Source: Agreia pratensis (GTDB taxonomy: Bacteria > Actinomycetota > Actinomycetes > Actinomycetales > Microbacteriaceae). Taken from it: 64,000 nt of DNA. The translations under genes were made by a program, and so were the position numbers. Position 1 is the stretch's first letter; each line of letters starts with the position of its first letter. Positions 56,337 to 64,000 of this stretch are shown here, in pieces. The stretch spans positions 372,001-436,000 of the forward strand of contig NZ_FXAY01000003.1 of assembly GCF_900177685.1 (NCBI RefSeq), written 5' to 3'. The notes beneath the pieces were generated by a model, which saw only the letters and a program-made list of their open reading frames with translations, was not told the DNA's origin and searched no databases.

Positions 56337-57116
56337 GTGCTCGAACAGCTCCTCGCCGGCGCGATCGAGGATGCGGAGACACGACAGCAGAGCGTGAGCC
56401 TGGCGTCCGTCGAAGCTGCCGCTCTGTCTGCCCCCGCGCCCCTCGACGCACTCGCTTTTCTCGCTCCATCCGAGCGCGTCAAAGTGATTGCCGAGATCAA
56501 GCGTTCCAGCCCGTCCAAGGGTGCCCTCGCCGACATCGTCGATCCCCAGGCTCTCGCCCGTGAATACGAGGCGGGCGGTGCGAGTGCCGTCAGCGTGCTC
56601 ACCGAGGGTCGACGTTTCGGGGGTTCACTCGACGACCTGCGCGCCGTACGCCAGGCGATCGACATCCCCGTTCTGCGCAAAGATTTCATCGGCCTCGAGT
56701 ACCAGGTGTTCGAGGCTCGAGCAGCGGGCGCCGATCTCGTGCTGCTCATCGTCGCCGCCCTCGATCAGAAGACGCTCACGCGTCTGCACGCTCTGATCAC
56801 CGAGCTGGGCATGACCGCGCTCGTCGAGACTCATTCGGCCGACGAACTCAGCCGTGCTGTCGACCTCGGCTCCCGGGTCATCGGCGTCAATGCGCGCAAT
56901 CTCACCACATTCGAGCTCGACCCCGATCTGTTCGGCCGGCTGGCCGGCAGCATCCCCGAAGGCACGATCCGCATCGCGGAGTCAGCGGTGAAGACCGCCG
57001 CCGATGTAGCCCACTACCGCCGTTCTGGCGCAGACGTGGTGCTCATCGGGGAAGCCCTGGTGACCCACGGCAGCCCTCGCGAGACCCTCACAGAATTTCT
57101 GAGCGTGAACCCATGA
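56337..57116 (+). CDS. trpC: Indole-3-glycerol phosphate synthase
   Basis: This 259-residue TIM barrel closes the indole ring. Visible motifs: [13 protein letters not shown] with the catalytic Lys, the Glu/Lys pair in [31 protein letters not shown], and [13 protein letters not shown]. Monofunctional, not fused to trpF. GTG at 56337 follows the small membrane gene by three bases, and the stop overlaps trpB. Confidence 0.96.
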   Translation: MLEQLLAGAIEDAETRQQSVSLASVEAAALSAPAPLDALAFLAPSERVKVIAEIKRSSPSKGALADIVDPQALAREYEAGGASAVSVLTEGRRFGGSLDDLRAVRQAIDIPVLRKDFIGLEYQVFEARAAGADLVLLIVAALDQKTLTRLHALITELGMTALVETHSADELSRAVDLGSRVIGVNARNLTTFELDPDLFGRLAGSIPEGTIRIAESAVKTAADVAHYRRSGADVVLIGEALVTHGSPRETLTEFLSVNP

Positions 57117-58342
57117 CGATCGACACCAGCCCCACCCACCTGCGCGACGAGACGGGTCCGTTCTTCGGCGAGTTCGGTGGGCGGTTCATGCCGGAGTCTC
57201 TCATCGCCGCTCTCGACGAGCTTTCCGCCGCGTACGACGAGGCGAAGGCAGACCCGGAGTTCCACCGCGAGCTCGCAGAGTTGCACCGCACCTACACCGG
57301 ACGTCCTTCCATCATCACCGAAGTGCCTCGTTTCGCCGAGCACGCCGGGGGCGCCCGCATTCTGTTGAAGCGCGAAGACCTGAACCACACCGGCTCGCAC
57401 AAGATCTGCAACGTGCTCGGGCAGGCCCTGATCGCCAAGCGCATCGGCAAGACCCGGCTGATCGCCGAGACGGGCGCCGGGCAGCACGGAGTCGCGACAG
57501 CGACCGCCGCGGCCCTGTTCGGCATGGAGTGCGTCGTCTACATGGGCGAGGTCGACACCGAGCGGCAGGCGTTGAACGTCGCCCGCATGCGCCTCCTCGG
57601 AGCGGAGGTCATTCCGGTGACCACGGGCACACGCACTCTGAAAGACGCGCTCAACGAGGCTTTCCGCGATTGGGTCGCCAACGTCGAGAACACCCACTAC
57701 CTGCTGGGCACCGTCGCCGGTCCCCACCCTTTCCCGGTGATGGTGCGCGATTTCGTCAAGATCATCGGCGAAGAGGCACGGCAGCAGGTCATCGACATGA
57801 CCGGCGCTCTGCCGGATGCCGTCGTGGCCTGCGTGGGCGGCGGCTCGAATGCCATAGGCATCTTCCACGCGTTCCTCGACGATCCCGATGTCGCACTGCA
57901 CGGCTTCGAGGCCGGCGGCGACGGTGTCGACACGCTGCGTCACGCTGCCAGCATCACCATGGGTCGCCCCGGAGTGCTGCACGGCTCGCGTAGCATCATG
58001 CTGCAAGACGAAGACGGCCAGACCGTCGACTCGCACTCCATCTCGGCCGGCCTCGACTACCCGGGGGTGGGACCGGAACACGCGTGGCTCGCATCCATCG
58101 GTCGAGCCACGTACACACCGGTGACCGACGCAGCCGCTATGCAGGCATTCAGGCTGCTCTGCCAGACCGAGGGCATCATTCCCGCCATCGAGTCGGCTCA
58201 CGCCCTCGCCGGTGCCATCGAACTCGGGCGCACGTTGGGCGAGAAGGCCACCATCCTCATCAACCTGTCGGGTCGCGGCGATAAAGACGTCGAGACGGCG
58301 GGCGCCTACTTCGGGGTTCTGGATGCGGGGGCCGGTGCATGA
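57113..58342 (+). CDS. trpB: Tryptophan synthase beta chain
   Basis: This 409-residue PLP enzyme condenses indole with serine. The PLP lysine is Lys97 in [10 protein letters not shown]. The phosphate loop [10 protein letters not shown] and the GAGQHG loop are clear, as is [13 protein letters not shown]. It forms the alpha2beta2 complex with TrpA. The ATG overlaps trpC, and its stop overlaps trpA. Confidence 0.97.
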   Translation: MTIDTSPTHLRDETGPFFGEFGGRFMPESLIAALDELSAAYDEAKADPEFHRELAELHRTYTGRPSIITEVPRFAEHAGGARILLKREDLNHTGSHKICNVLGQALIAKRIGKTRLIAETGAGQHGVATATAAALFGMECVVYMGEVDTERQALNVARMRLLGAEVIPVTTGTRTLKDALNEAFRDWVANVENTHYLLGTVAGPHPFPVMVRDFVKIIGEEARQQVIDMTGALPDAVVACVGGGSNAIGIFHAFLDDPDVALHGFEAGGDGVDTLRHAASITMGRPGVLHGSRSIMLQDEDGQTVDSHSISAGLDYPGVGPEHAWLASIGRATYTPVTDAAAMQAFRLLCQTEGIIPAIESAHALAGAIELGRTLGEKATILINLSGRGDKDVETAGAYFGVLDAGAGA

Positions 58343-59142
58343 CCGCCGCCAGCGTCATCGAGTCTCCCGTCGCATCCGCCATCGAGGCCAGCCGCCTGTC
58401 GCGGGCCGGAGCCCTCATCGGTTACCTTCCCGTCGGATTCCCCTCTCTCGATGAGAGCATCGACGCGGCCGTGGCCCTGGTCGAGAACGGCGTCGACGTT
58501 CTCGAACTCGGCATCCCGTACTCCGACCCGGTCATGGACGGCCCGGTGATCCAGAAGGCGACCCAGGCATCCCTCGACGCGGGCTTCCGACTTCGTGACG
58601 CCTTCACGGCCGTCGAGAAGATCAGGGCTCGGGTCGACGCGCCCGTTCTGCTCATGACCTACTGGAACCCCGTCGTGCAGTACGGCGTCGCGCGCTTCGC
58701 CGACGATCTCCGCTCCGCCGGGGGAGCTGGGCTGATCACGCCCGATCTGACGGTCGACTCCGGGGCCGACTGGCTTGTCGAGAGCGATCGGACAGGTCTC
58801 GACCGAGTCTTCCTCGCTGCCCCCACATCGACCGAGGAGCGCCTGCGACTCGCAGTCGAGAACAGCCGCGGATTCGTCTACACCGTCTCGACGATGGGAA
58901 CGACGGGCGCCCGCGCTGAGCTTGGACTGGCTGCAGAGAAACTCGTCGGACGTCTGCGCTCCGTCGGATCGACCAGCGCCTGCGTCGGCATCGGCGTCTC
59001 GACAGCCGATCAGATCGCCGAGATCCTCAGCTATGCCGACGGCGCCATCGTCGGATCGGCACTCGTCCGTGCGCTGGCAGAAGACGGTGTCGACGGAGTC
59101 GCCCGTCTCGCCGCGCAGCTGGCCACCGGCACCGGTCGCTGA
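58339..59142 (+). CDS. trpA: Tryptophan synthase alpha chain
   Basis: This 267-residue TIM barrel cleaves indole-glycerol phosphate. The two catalytic acids appear as Glu56 and Asp67 in [14 protein letters not shown]. The phosphate-binding GIGVSTADQ loop and GAIVGSALV near the end complete the site. Its ATG overlaps trpB. The 112 bases after it contain a TACAAT hexamer (59161-59166) without a clear -35. Confidence 0.97.
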   Translation: MTAASVIESPVASAIEASRLSRAGALIGYLPVGFPSLDESIDAAVALVENGVDVLELGIPYSDPVMDGPVIQKATQASLDAGFRLRDAFTAVEKIRARVDAPVLLMTYWNPVVQYGVARFADDLRSAGGAGLITPDLTVDSGADWLVESDRTGLDRVFLAAPTSTEERLRLAVENSRGFVYTVSTMGTTGARAELGLAAEKLVGRLRSVGSTSACVGIGVSTADQIAEILSYADGAIVGSALVRALAEDGVDGVARLAAQLATGTGR

Positions 59143-59254
59143 GCGACACTCCCGCCGTCCTACAATAAGCATCAGCCCCTCTTACGTCTGATCTCCCGCT
59201 TCGGCGAGCGAACAGGCGCCCGCATGAGCACAACACGATGAAAGGTCGAAACCG

Positions 59255-60295
59255 TTGGTCTTCGCCCCCACCAGCATCCCCAGCCCCTCCTGGCAGGGCT
59301 TCAGTATCGACATCAGTGGTTTCACCGGTTGGCTGCACAGCCTCGGTCTGCCTCAGTACGCGAGCACGCTTGAGATTCGTGCCTACGCGCTCTGCATCCT
59401 CGCGGGAATCGTGCTCGCCACCGTGTTGACCTCGCGTCGTCTCACCGCGCGCGGTGCCGAGCCGGGCGTTGTGCTCGACATCATCCTGTGGGCGATCCCC
59501 TTCGGCATCATCGGGGCTCGCGCCTACCATGTGCTCACGCACCCGGGCGACTACTTCGGCGAGGGCATCGAGTGGTGGAAGGTCTTCGCTGTGTGGGAAG
59601 GCGGCATCGCCATCTTCGGCTCCCTCATCGGAGGCGCCGTCGGCGCCTACATCGGTTGCCGCCTGAGCGGCATCCGATTCTGGACCTTCGCCGACGCCCT
59701 CGCGCCCGGCATGCTGCTCGCGCAGGCCGCCGGACGGTTCGGAAACTACTTCAACCACGAACTCTTCGGCACCCCCACCGATCTGCCGTGGGGCCTCGAG
59801 ATCCCGGCACCGAATGCCGCGATTCCGGTCGGGCTCGCCGACGGCACACTGTTCCAGCCGACCTTCCTCTACGAGGTCATCTGGAACCTGGCGGGCGTCG
59901 CCGTCATCCTGCTGCTCGAGCGCAAGCTCCGCCTGCAGTGGGGCAAGGCCTTCGGCGTCTACCTCATCTGGTACGGCATCGGTCGAACGATGTTCGAGAC
60001 GATGCGCGTCGATCCGAGCGAGATCTTCTTCGGCGTGCGCACCAACGTCTGGGGTGCGCTCTTCGCGATCCTGGTCGGCCTCCTCATCATTCTCATCCAG
60101 CGCCGCGAGCACCCCGGTGCCGAGCCCGGACCGTACCGGCCGGGCGCAGAATGGGTGCCCGCGGGCGCTGGGGTAGAATCGAGCGATACTTACTCGGATG
60201 ACGAGCTCAGGGGCGATGGAGCCACCGATTCTCCCGAGAAAGAATCCGTCGCATCAGACGCCACAAGCGTCGTCGGTGCGAAATCCTCGAACTGA
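59255..60295 (+). CDS. lgt: Prolipoprotein diacylglyceryl transferase
   Basis: This 346-residue integral membrane enzyme adds diacylglycerol to the lipobox cysteine. It has seven helices, the [21 protein letters not shown] segment and the Lgt signature [13 protein letters not shown] with the essential Arg and Asn. The C-terminal ~60 residues are a hydrophilic acidic/Ser-rich tail, common in actinobacteria. TTG at 59255 has AAAGG about nine bases upstream. Location between trpA and gltB is the typical actinobacterial order. Confidence 0.93.
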   Translation: MVFAPTSIPSPSWQGFSIDISGFTGWLHSLGLPQYASTLEIRAYALCILAGIVLATVLTSRRLTARGAEPGVVLDIILWAIPFGIIGARAYHVLTHPGDYFGEGIEWWKVFAVWEGGIAIFGSLIGGAVGAYIGCRLSGIRFWTFADALAPGMLLAQAAGRFGNYFNHELFGTPTDLPWGLEIPAPNAAIPVGLADGTLFQPTFLYEVIWNLAGVAVILLLERKLRLQWGKAFGVYLIWYGIGRTMFETMRVDPSEIFFGVRTNVWGALFAILVGLLIILIQRREHPGAEPGPYRPGAEWVPAGAGVESSDTYSDDELRGDGATDSPEKESVASDATSVVGAKSSN

Positions 60296-60435
60296 ACACG
60301 ACCGTCGCGCAACTCGCGTCCTCAGCTTCCGACCACCCCGACAGCCGACTCGACCCGACAGGGCATCACGGCATTTCCCTCTTGGGCCAGCGGCGTCCCA
60401 GATCCTTAAGCAATCACGTAGAGGACGGCACTTCC

Positions 60436-63400
60436 TTGTCCCAGCAGCCACGGTCCGAGCAGCCCCCGCAGTCCCGTTTCAGTTCCGTTCCCGCCGCGCA
60501 GGGGTTGTATGACCCCGCCGCGGAGAAAGACGCCTGTGGCCTGGCCATGGTCGCCACCCTGCGAGGCACCGCAGGGCACGACATCATCGACACCGCCCTC
60601 GGCGCGCTTCGCAATCTCGAACACCGCGGGGCCATCGGCTCCGACGCTGGAACGGGTGACGGAGCGGGAATCCTCACGCAGATTCCCGACGAGTTCCTCC
60701 GTGCCGTCGGCCCGGCCGAGCTTCCCCCGGTAGGCCACTACGCGGTCGGCAACGCATTCCTTCCGACGGACTCGTCCGAACGCGACACGATCGTGTCGCG
60801 CATCGCCGAGATCGCCGACTCCGAAGGTCTGCGCATCCTGGGTTGGCGCGAGGTCCCGATCAGACCCGACGAGCTGGGGCGTCTCGCCCGTGCCGCGATG
60901 CCGGCGATCTGGCAGCTCTTCGTCACCAGCGTCAACCACGACGCCGAGGGCGCTCCGCTCAACGGGCTCGCCCTCGACCGGCTGACCTACCGCCTGCGCA
61001 AGCGCGCGGAACGTGAGCTCGAGGTGTACTTCATGTCGCTCTCGTCGCGCACCCTGACGTACAAGGGCATGGTCACGACGCTGCAGCTCGAGCCGTTCTA
61101 CCCCGACCTGTCCGACGAGCGCTTCGCCTCGAAGCTCGCACTCGTGCACTCCCGCTACTCCACGAACACCTTCCCGTCGTGGCCCCTGGCTCAGCCCCTG
61201 CGCATGATGGCCCACAACGGCGAGATCAACACCGTGCAGGGCAACCGTAACTGGATGCGCGCGCGCCAGTCCCAGCTCGAGTCCGAGGTCATGGGCGACC
61301 TGACCCCGCTTCTGCCGATCGTCACGCCCGGGGCGAGCGACTCCGCGTCGTTCGACGAGGTCGTCGAGCTGCTGACACTCGCCGGTCGATCCCTGCCCCA
61401 CGCCATCATGATGATGGTTCCGGAGGCGTGGGAGAACCAGGCCGACTTCGACCCCGAGCACAAGGCGTTCTACGAGTACCACTCGATGTTGATGGAGCCG
61501 TGGGACGGTCCGGCCGCTCTCGTCTTCACCGACGGCGATCTCGTCGGAGCGACCCTCGACCGCAACGGACTCCGTCCCGGACGGTACCTCGTGACCGACG
61601 ACGACCTCGTGGTGCTCGCCAGCGAGATCGGAGTCATCGACGTCGATCCCGCCAGAGTCGTGCGCAAGGGACGTCTTCGCCCCGGCAACATGTTCCTCGT
61701 CGACACCGACGCCGGCCGCATCATCGAGGACGACGAGATCAAGGACTCGCTCGCAGCGACGGGGCCCTATGCCGAGTGGCTCGACGCGGGCCGCATCAAC
61801 CTCCGCGACCTTCCCGAGCGCGAGCACATCGTGCACACGCCCGCGTCTGTGACGCGCCGTCAGCGCACCTTCGGCTACACGGAAGAGGAGATCCGAATCC
61901 TCCTCATGCCGATGGCCAAGAACGGCGCTGAGCCGCTGGGAGCCATGGGCTCGGACACGCCCATCGCCGTGCTCAGCGAACGACCGCGCCTGCTGTTCGA
62001 CTACTTCACGCAGCAGTTCGCGCAGGTGACCAACCCGCCGCTCGACTCGATCAGAGAAGAGGTGGTCACCTCGATGCGCCTCGGCCTCGGCCCGGAGCGC
62101 AACCTCCTGACGGCCACGGCCGAGCACACCCGCCAGGTCATCCTCGACTTCCCTGTGATCGACAACGACGAGCTGGCGAAGATCCAGCACATCGATCCGC
62201 ATTCCGGAAGCCGTATCACGACGACGATCCGCGGCCTCTACAGGGTCGAGGACGGGCCTCTGGCCATGCAGGAGCGCATTGCAGAGATGTGCCACGAAGC
62301 AGATCAGGCGATCGACGACGGCGCCTCGTTCATCGTGCTCTCCGACAGGGACTCGAACAAAGACCTGGCTCCCGTTCCGTCGCTGCTGATGCTCTCGGCG
62401 GTGCATCACCACCTCATCCGCCAGGAGACCCGCATGAAGGTCGGCCTGATCGTCGAGGCCGGAGACGTCCGCGAGGTGCACCATGTCGCGCTTCTCATCG
62501 GGTACGGCGCCTCGGCCGTGAACCCGTACCTCGCCATGGAGACCTGCGAGAACCTCGTGCGGAGTGGTCGTCTGACCGGTCTGACCCCGGAGAAGGCGGT
62601 CAAGAACGTGATCAAGGCGCTCGGCAAGGGCGTTCTCAAGATCATGTCCAAGATGGGCATCTCTACGGTGTCGAGCTACGCGGGAGCGCAGGCGTTCGAG
62701 GCCGTCGGCCTCGGAACCGACTTCGTACGCGAGTACTTCACCGGCACCACGACCAAGCTGGGCGGAATCGGAATCGACGTCGTCGCATCCGAGAGCGCCT
62801 CGAGGCACCGCGCCGCGTACCCCGAAGACGAGGCGGCCTCGGCTCACGAGCCGCTCGCGACGGGCGGCGAGTACCAGTGGCGCCGCGAGGGACCACCGCA
62901 CCTGTTCAACCCGGAAACGGTGTTCCGTCTGCAGCACTCGACGCGCAACCGCCGCTACGACATCTTCCGTGACTACACGCGGTTGATCGATGAGCAGGCC
63001 GAGAACCTCATGACCCTGCGCGGGCTCTTCAAGCTCCGCCACGGAGCCCGCCCGCCTGTGCCCCTCGACGAGGTCGAGCCGATCGAATCGATCGTCAAAC
63101 GATTCTCGACGGGCGCGATGAGCTATGGCTCCATCTCCCAAGAGGCGCACGAGACCCTCGCCATCGCTATGAACTCCATCGGCGCGAAGTCGAACACGGG
63201 CGAGGGCGGCGAAGACACCGACCGCCTCCTCGACCCGCGGCGCAGAAGCGCGATCAAGCAGGTCGCATCCGGCCGTTTCGGCGTCACGAGCATGTACCTG
63301 ACGCACGCCACTGATATCCAGCTCAAGATGGCGCAGGGCGCGAAGCCCGGCGAGGGCGGACAGCTTCCTCCCACCAAGGTCTACCCCTGGGTCGCACGCA

Positions 63401-64000
63401 CCCGCCACGCGACGGCCGGTGTCGGACTCATCTCACCGCCTCCGCACCACGACATCTACTCGATCGAAGACCTCAAGCAGCTGATCTTCGACGTCAAGCG
63501 AGCGAACCCTTTGGCTCGCGTGCACGTCAAGCTGGTCAGCCAATCGGGCATCGGCGCGGTCGCCGCGGGCGTGACGAAGGCACTGGCCGACGTCGTGCTC
63601 GTCTCCGGCCACGACGGGGGAACGGGCGCGAGCCCGCTGAACTCGCTGAAGCACGCGGGAACCCCGTGGGAGATCGGCCTCGCCGAGACGCAGCAGACGC
63701 TGATGCTCAACGGTATGCGTGACCGAGTCGTCGTTCAGGTCGACGGCCAGATGAAGACCGGCCGCGACGTAATCATCGGCGCTCTGCTCGGCGCAGAGGA
63801 GTACGGCTTCGCGACGGCGCCGCTCGTCGTCGAGGGCTGCATCCTCATGCGGGTCTGCCACCTCGACACGTGTCCGGTCGGCGTCGCGACGCAGAACCCC
63901 GAGCTCCGCGCGCGCTTCACCGGAAAGCCGGAGTTCGTGGTGAACTTCTTCGAGTTCCTGGCTCAGGAGGTGCGCGAGTACCTCGCCGAGCTCGGCTTCC
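60436..64000 (+). CDS. gltB: Glutamate synthase large subunit, 5' part (right edge cuts it)
   Basis: The open frame runs to the right edge, covering the first 1,188 residues of about 1,500. A propeptide of about 33 residues ends before the nucleophile Cys34 in EKDACGL, the class II amidotransferase site exposed after maturation. The N-terminal amidotransferase is followed by the central domain and the FMN domain ([19 protein letters not shown]). The 3Fe-4S cysteines are in [15 protein letters not shown]. It makes glutamate from glutamine and 2-oxoglutarate. TTG at 60436 is the best start; AGAGGA lies about ten bases before it. The 140-base gap after lgt shows no convincing promoter. Confidence 0.95.
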   Translation, partial: MSQQPRSEQPPQSRFSSVPAAQGLYDPAAEKDACGLAMVATLRGTAGHDIIDTALGALRNLEHRGAIGSDAGTGDGAGILTQIPDEFLRAVGPAELPPVGHYAVGNAFLPTDSSERDTIVSRIAEIADSEGLRILGWREVPIRPDELGRLARAAMPAIWQLFVTSVNHDAEGAPLNGLALDRLTYRLRKRAERELEVYFMSLSSRTLTYKGMVTTLQLEPFYPDLSDERFASKLALVHSRYSTNTFPSWPLAQPLRMMAHNGEINTVQGNRNWMRARQSQLESEVMGDLTPLLPIVTPGASDSASFDEVVELLTLAGRSLPHAIMMMVPEAWENQADFDPEHKAFYEYHSMLMEPWDGPAALVFTDGDLVGATLDRNGLRPGRYLVTDDDLVVLASEIGVIDVDPARVVRKGRLRPGNMFLVDTDAGRIIEDDEIKDSLAATGPYAEWLDAGRINLRDLPEREHIVHTPASVTRRQRTFGYTEEEIRILLMPMAKNGAEPLGAMGSDTPIAVLSERPRLLFDYFTQQFAQVTNPPLDSIREEVVTSMRLGLGPERNLLTATAEHTRQVILDFPVIDNDELAKIQHIDPHSGSRITTTIRGLYRVEDGPLAMQERIAEMCHEADQAIDDGASFIVLSDRDSNKDLAPVPSLLMLSAVHHHLIRQETRMKVGLIVEAGDVREVHHVALLIGYGASAVNPYLAMETCENLVRSGRLTGLTPEKAVKNVIKALGKGVLKIMSKMGISTVSSYAGAQAFEAVGLGTDFVREYFTGTTTKLGGIGIDVVASESASRHRAAYPEDEAASAHEPLATGGEYQWRREGPPHLFNPETVFRLQHSTRNRRYDIFRDYTRLIDEQAENLMTLRGLFKLRHGARPPVPLDEVEPIESIVKRFSTGAMSYGSISQEAHETLAIAMNSIGAKSNTGEGGEDTDRLLDPRRRSAIKQVASGRFGVTSMYLTHATDIQLKMAQGAKPGEGGQLPPTKVYPWVARTRHATAGVGLISPPPHHDIYSIEDLKQLIFDVKRANPLARVHVKLVSQSGIGAVAAGVTKALADVVLVSGHDGGTGASPLNSLKHAGTPWEIGLAETQQTLMLNGMRDRVVVQVDGQMKTGRDVIIGALLGAEEYGFATAPLVVEGCILMRVCHLDTCPVGVATQNPELRARFTGKPEFVVNFFEFLAQEVREYLAELGF

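Noticed and set aside
60406-63408. 1,000-codon open frame on the minus strand opposite gltB
   Set aside because: It lies wholly antisense to a clear glutamate synthase. Its translation is low in complexity (runs of Arg, Asp, Val, His) and has no domain pattern, as expected for a high-GC shadow frame.
1-64000. CRISPR arrays, insertion sequences, prophage or secondary-metabolite cluster
   Set aside because: No regularly spaced repeats, transposase, integrase, phage structural or synthase-type genes were seen on either strand.

Overview
This 64 kb window is a block of core metabolism and information-processing genes from a high-GC actinobacterium. The gene orders (thrS-HIT-pdxST-yebC-ruvCAB-yajC-secDF-rel; alaS-ruvX-mltG-aro-efp-nusB-pyr; gmk-rpoZ-coaBC-metK-priA-fmt-rsmB-rpe-hisEG; trp-lgt-gltB) match known actinobacterial synteny. 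The guanylate kinase carries a fused actinobacterial IHF domain, and the short HGxxPAAW membrane protein is present. Together these point to Micrococcales, most likely Microbacteriaceae; that assignment is inference, not a search result. I see no phage, IS, integron, CRISPR, rRNA or toxin island, and no gap longer than about 270 bp without a gene or RNA.

Layout. 1-2163 (minus): the edge-truncated DHA2-type MFS exporter and a flavin-dependent LLM oxidoreductase in one unit. 2283-3666: a YhhN membrane protein and four tRNA genes (Val-CAC on minus; Gly-GCC, Cys-GCA, Val-GAC on plus). 3781-16649 (plus): thrS, HIT phosphorylase-like, pdxS, pdxT, yebC, ruvCAB, yajC-secD-secF, rel. 16689-19421 (minus): an AbiEi-antitoxin-like protein, a DUF349 protein and a membrane-anchored cyclophilin. 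19584-23382 (plus): rarA, an isolated rpsD, and three small envelope/hypothetical genes. 23449-33649: alaS, ruvX, mltG, aroE, aroC, aroK, aroB, a hypothetical gene, aroQ, efp, nusB.

33723-43380 is a tightly overlapping pyr operon: pyrR, pyrB, pyrC, a PH-like membrane gene, carA, carB, pyrF and then the mIHF-gmk fusion. It is preceded by a hairpin that looks like a PyrR-binding RNA sequestering the pyrR Shine-Dalgarno. 43511-51447 holds rpoZ, coaBC, metK, priA, fmt, rsmB and rpe. 51457-59142 is a his-trp super-operon (hisE, hisG, hisF, hisI, trpE, a Trp-associated membrane protein, an HGxxPAAW protein, trpC, trpB, trpA), followed by lgt and the 5' part of gltB, cut by the right edge.

Functionally the window couples de novo pyrimidine, aromatic, histidine, tryptophan, PLP, CoA and SAM synthesis with translation, Sec export, Holliday-junction processing and the stringent response. 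I found no clearly novel system. The most unusual items are the mIHF-Gmk fusion, the PyrR translational-repression element, several structured leaders, and a handful of uncharacterised small proteins conserved in position inside biosynthetic operons.
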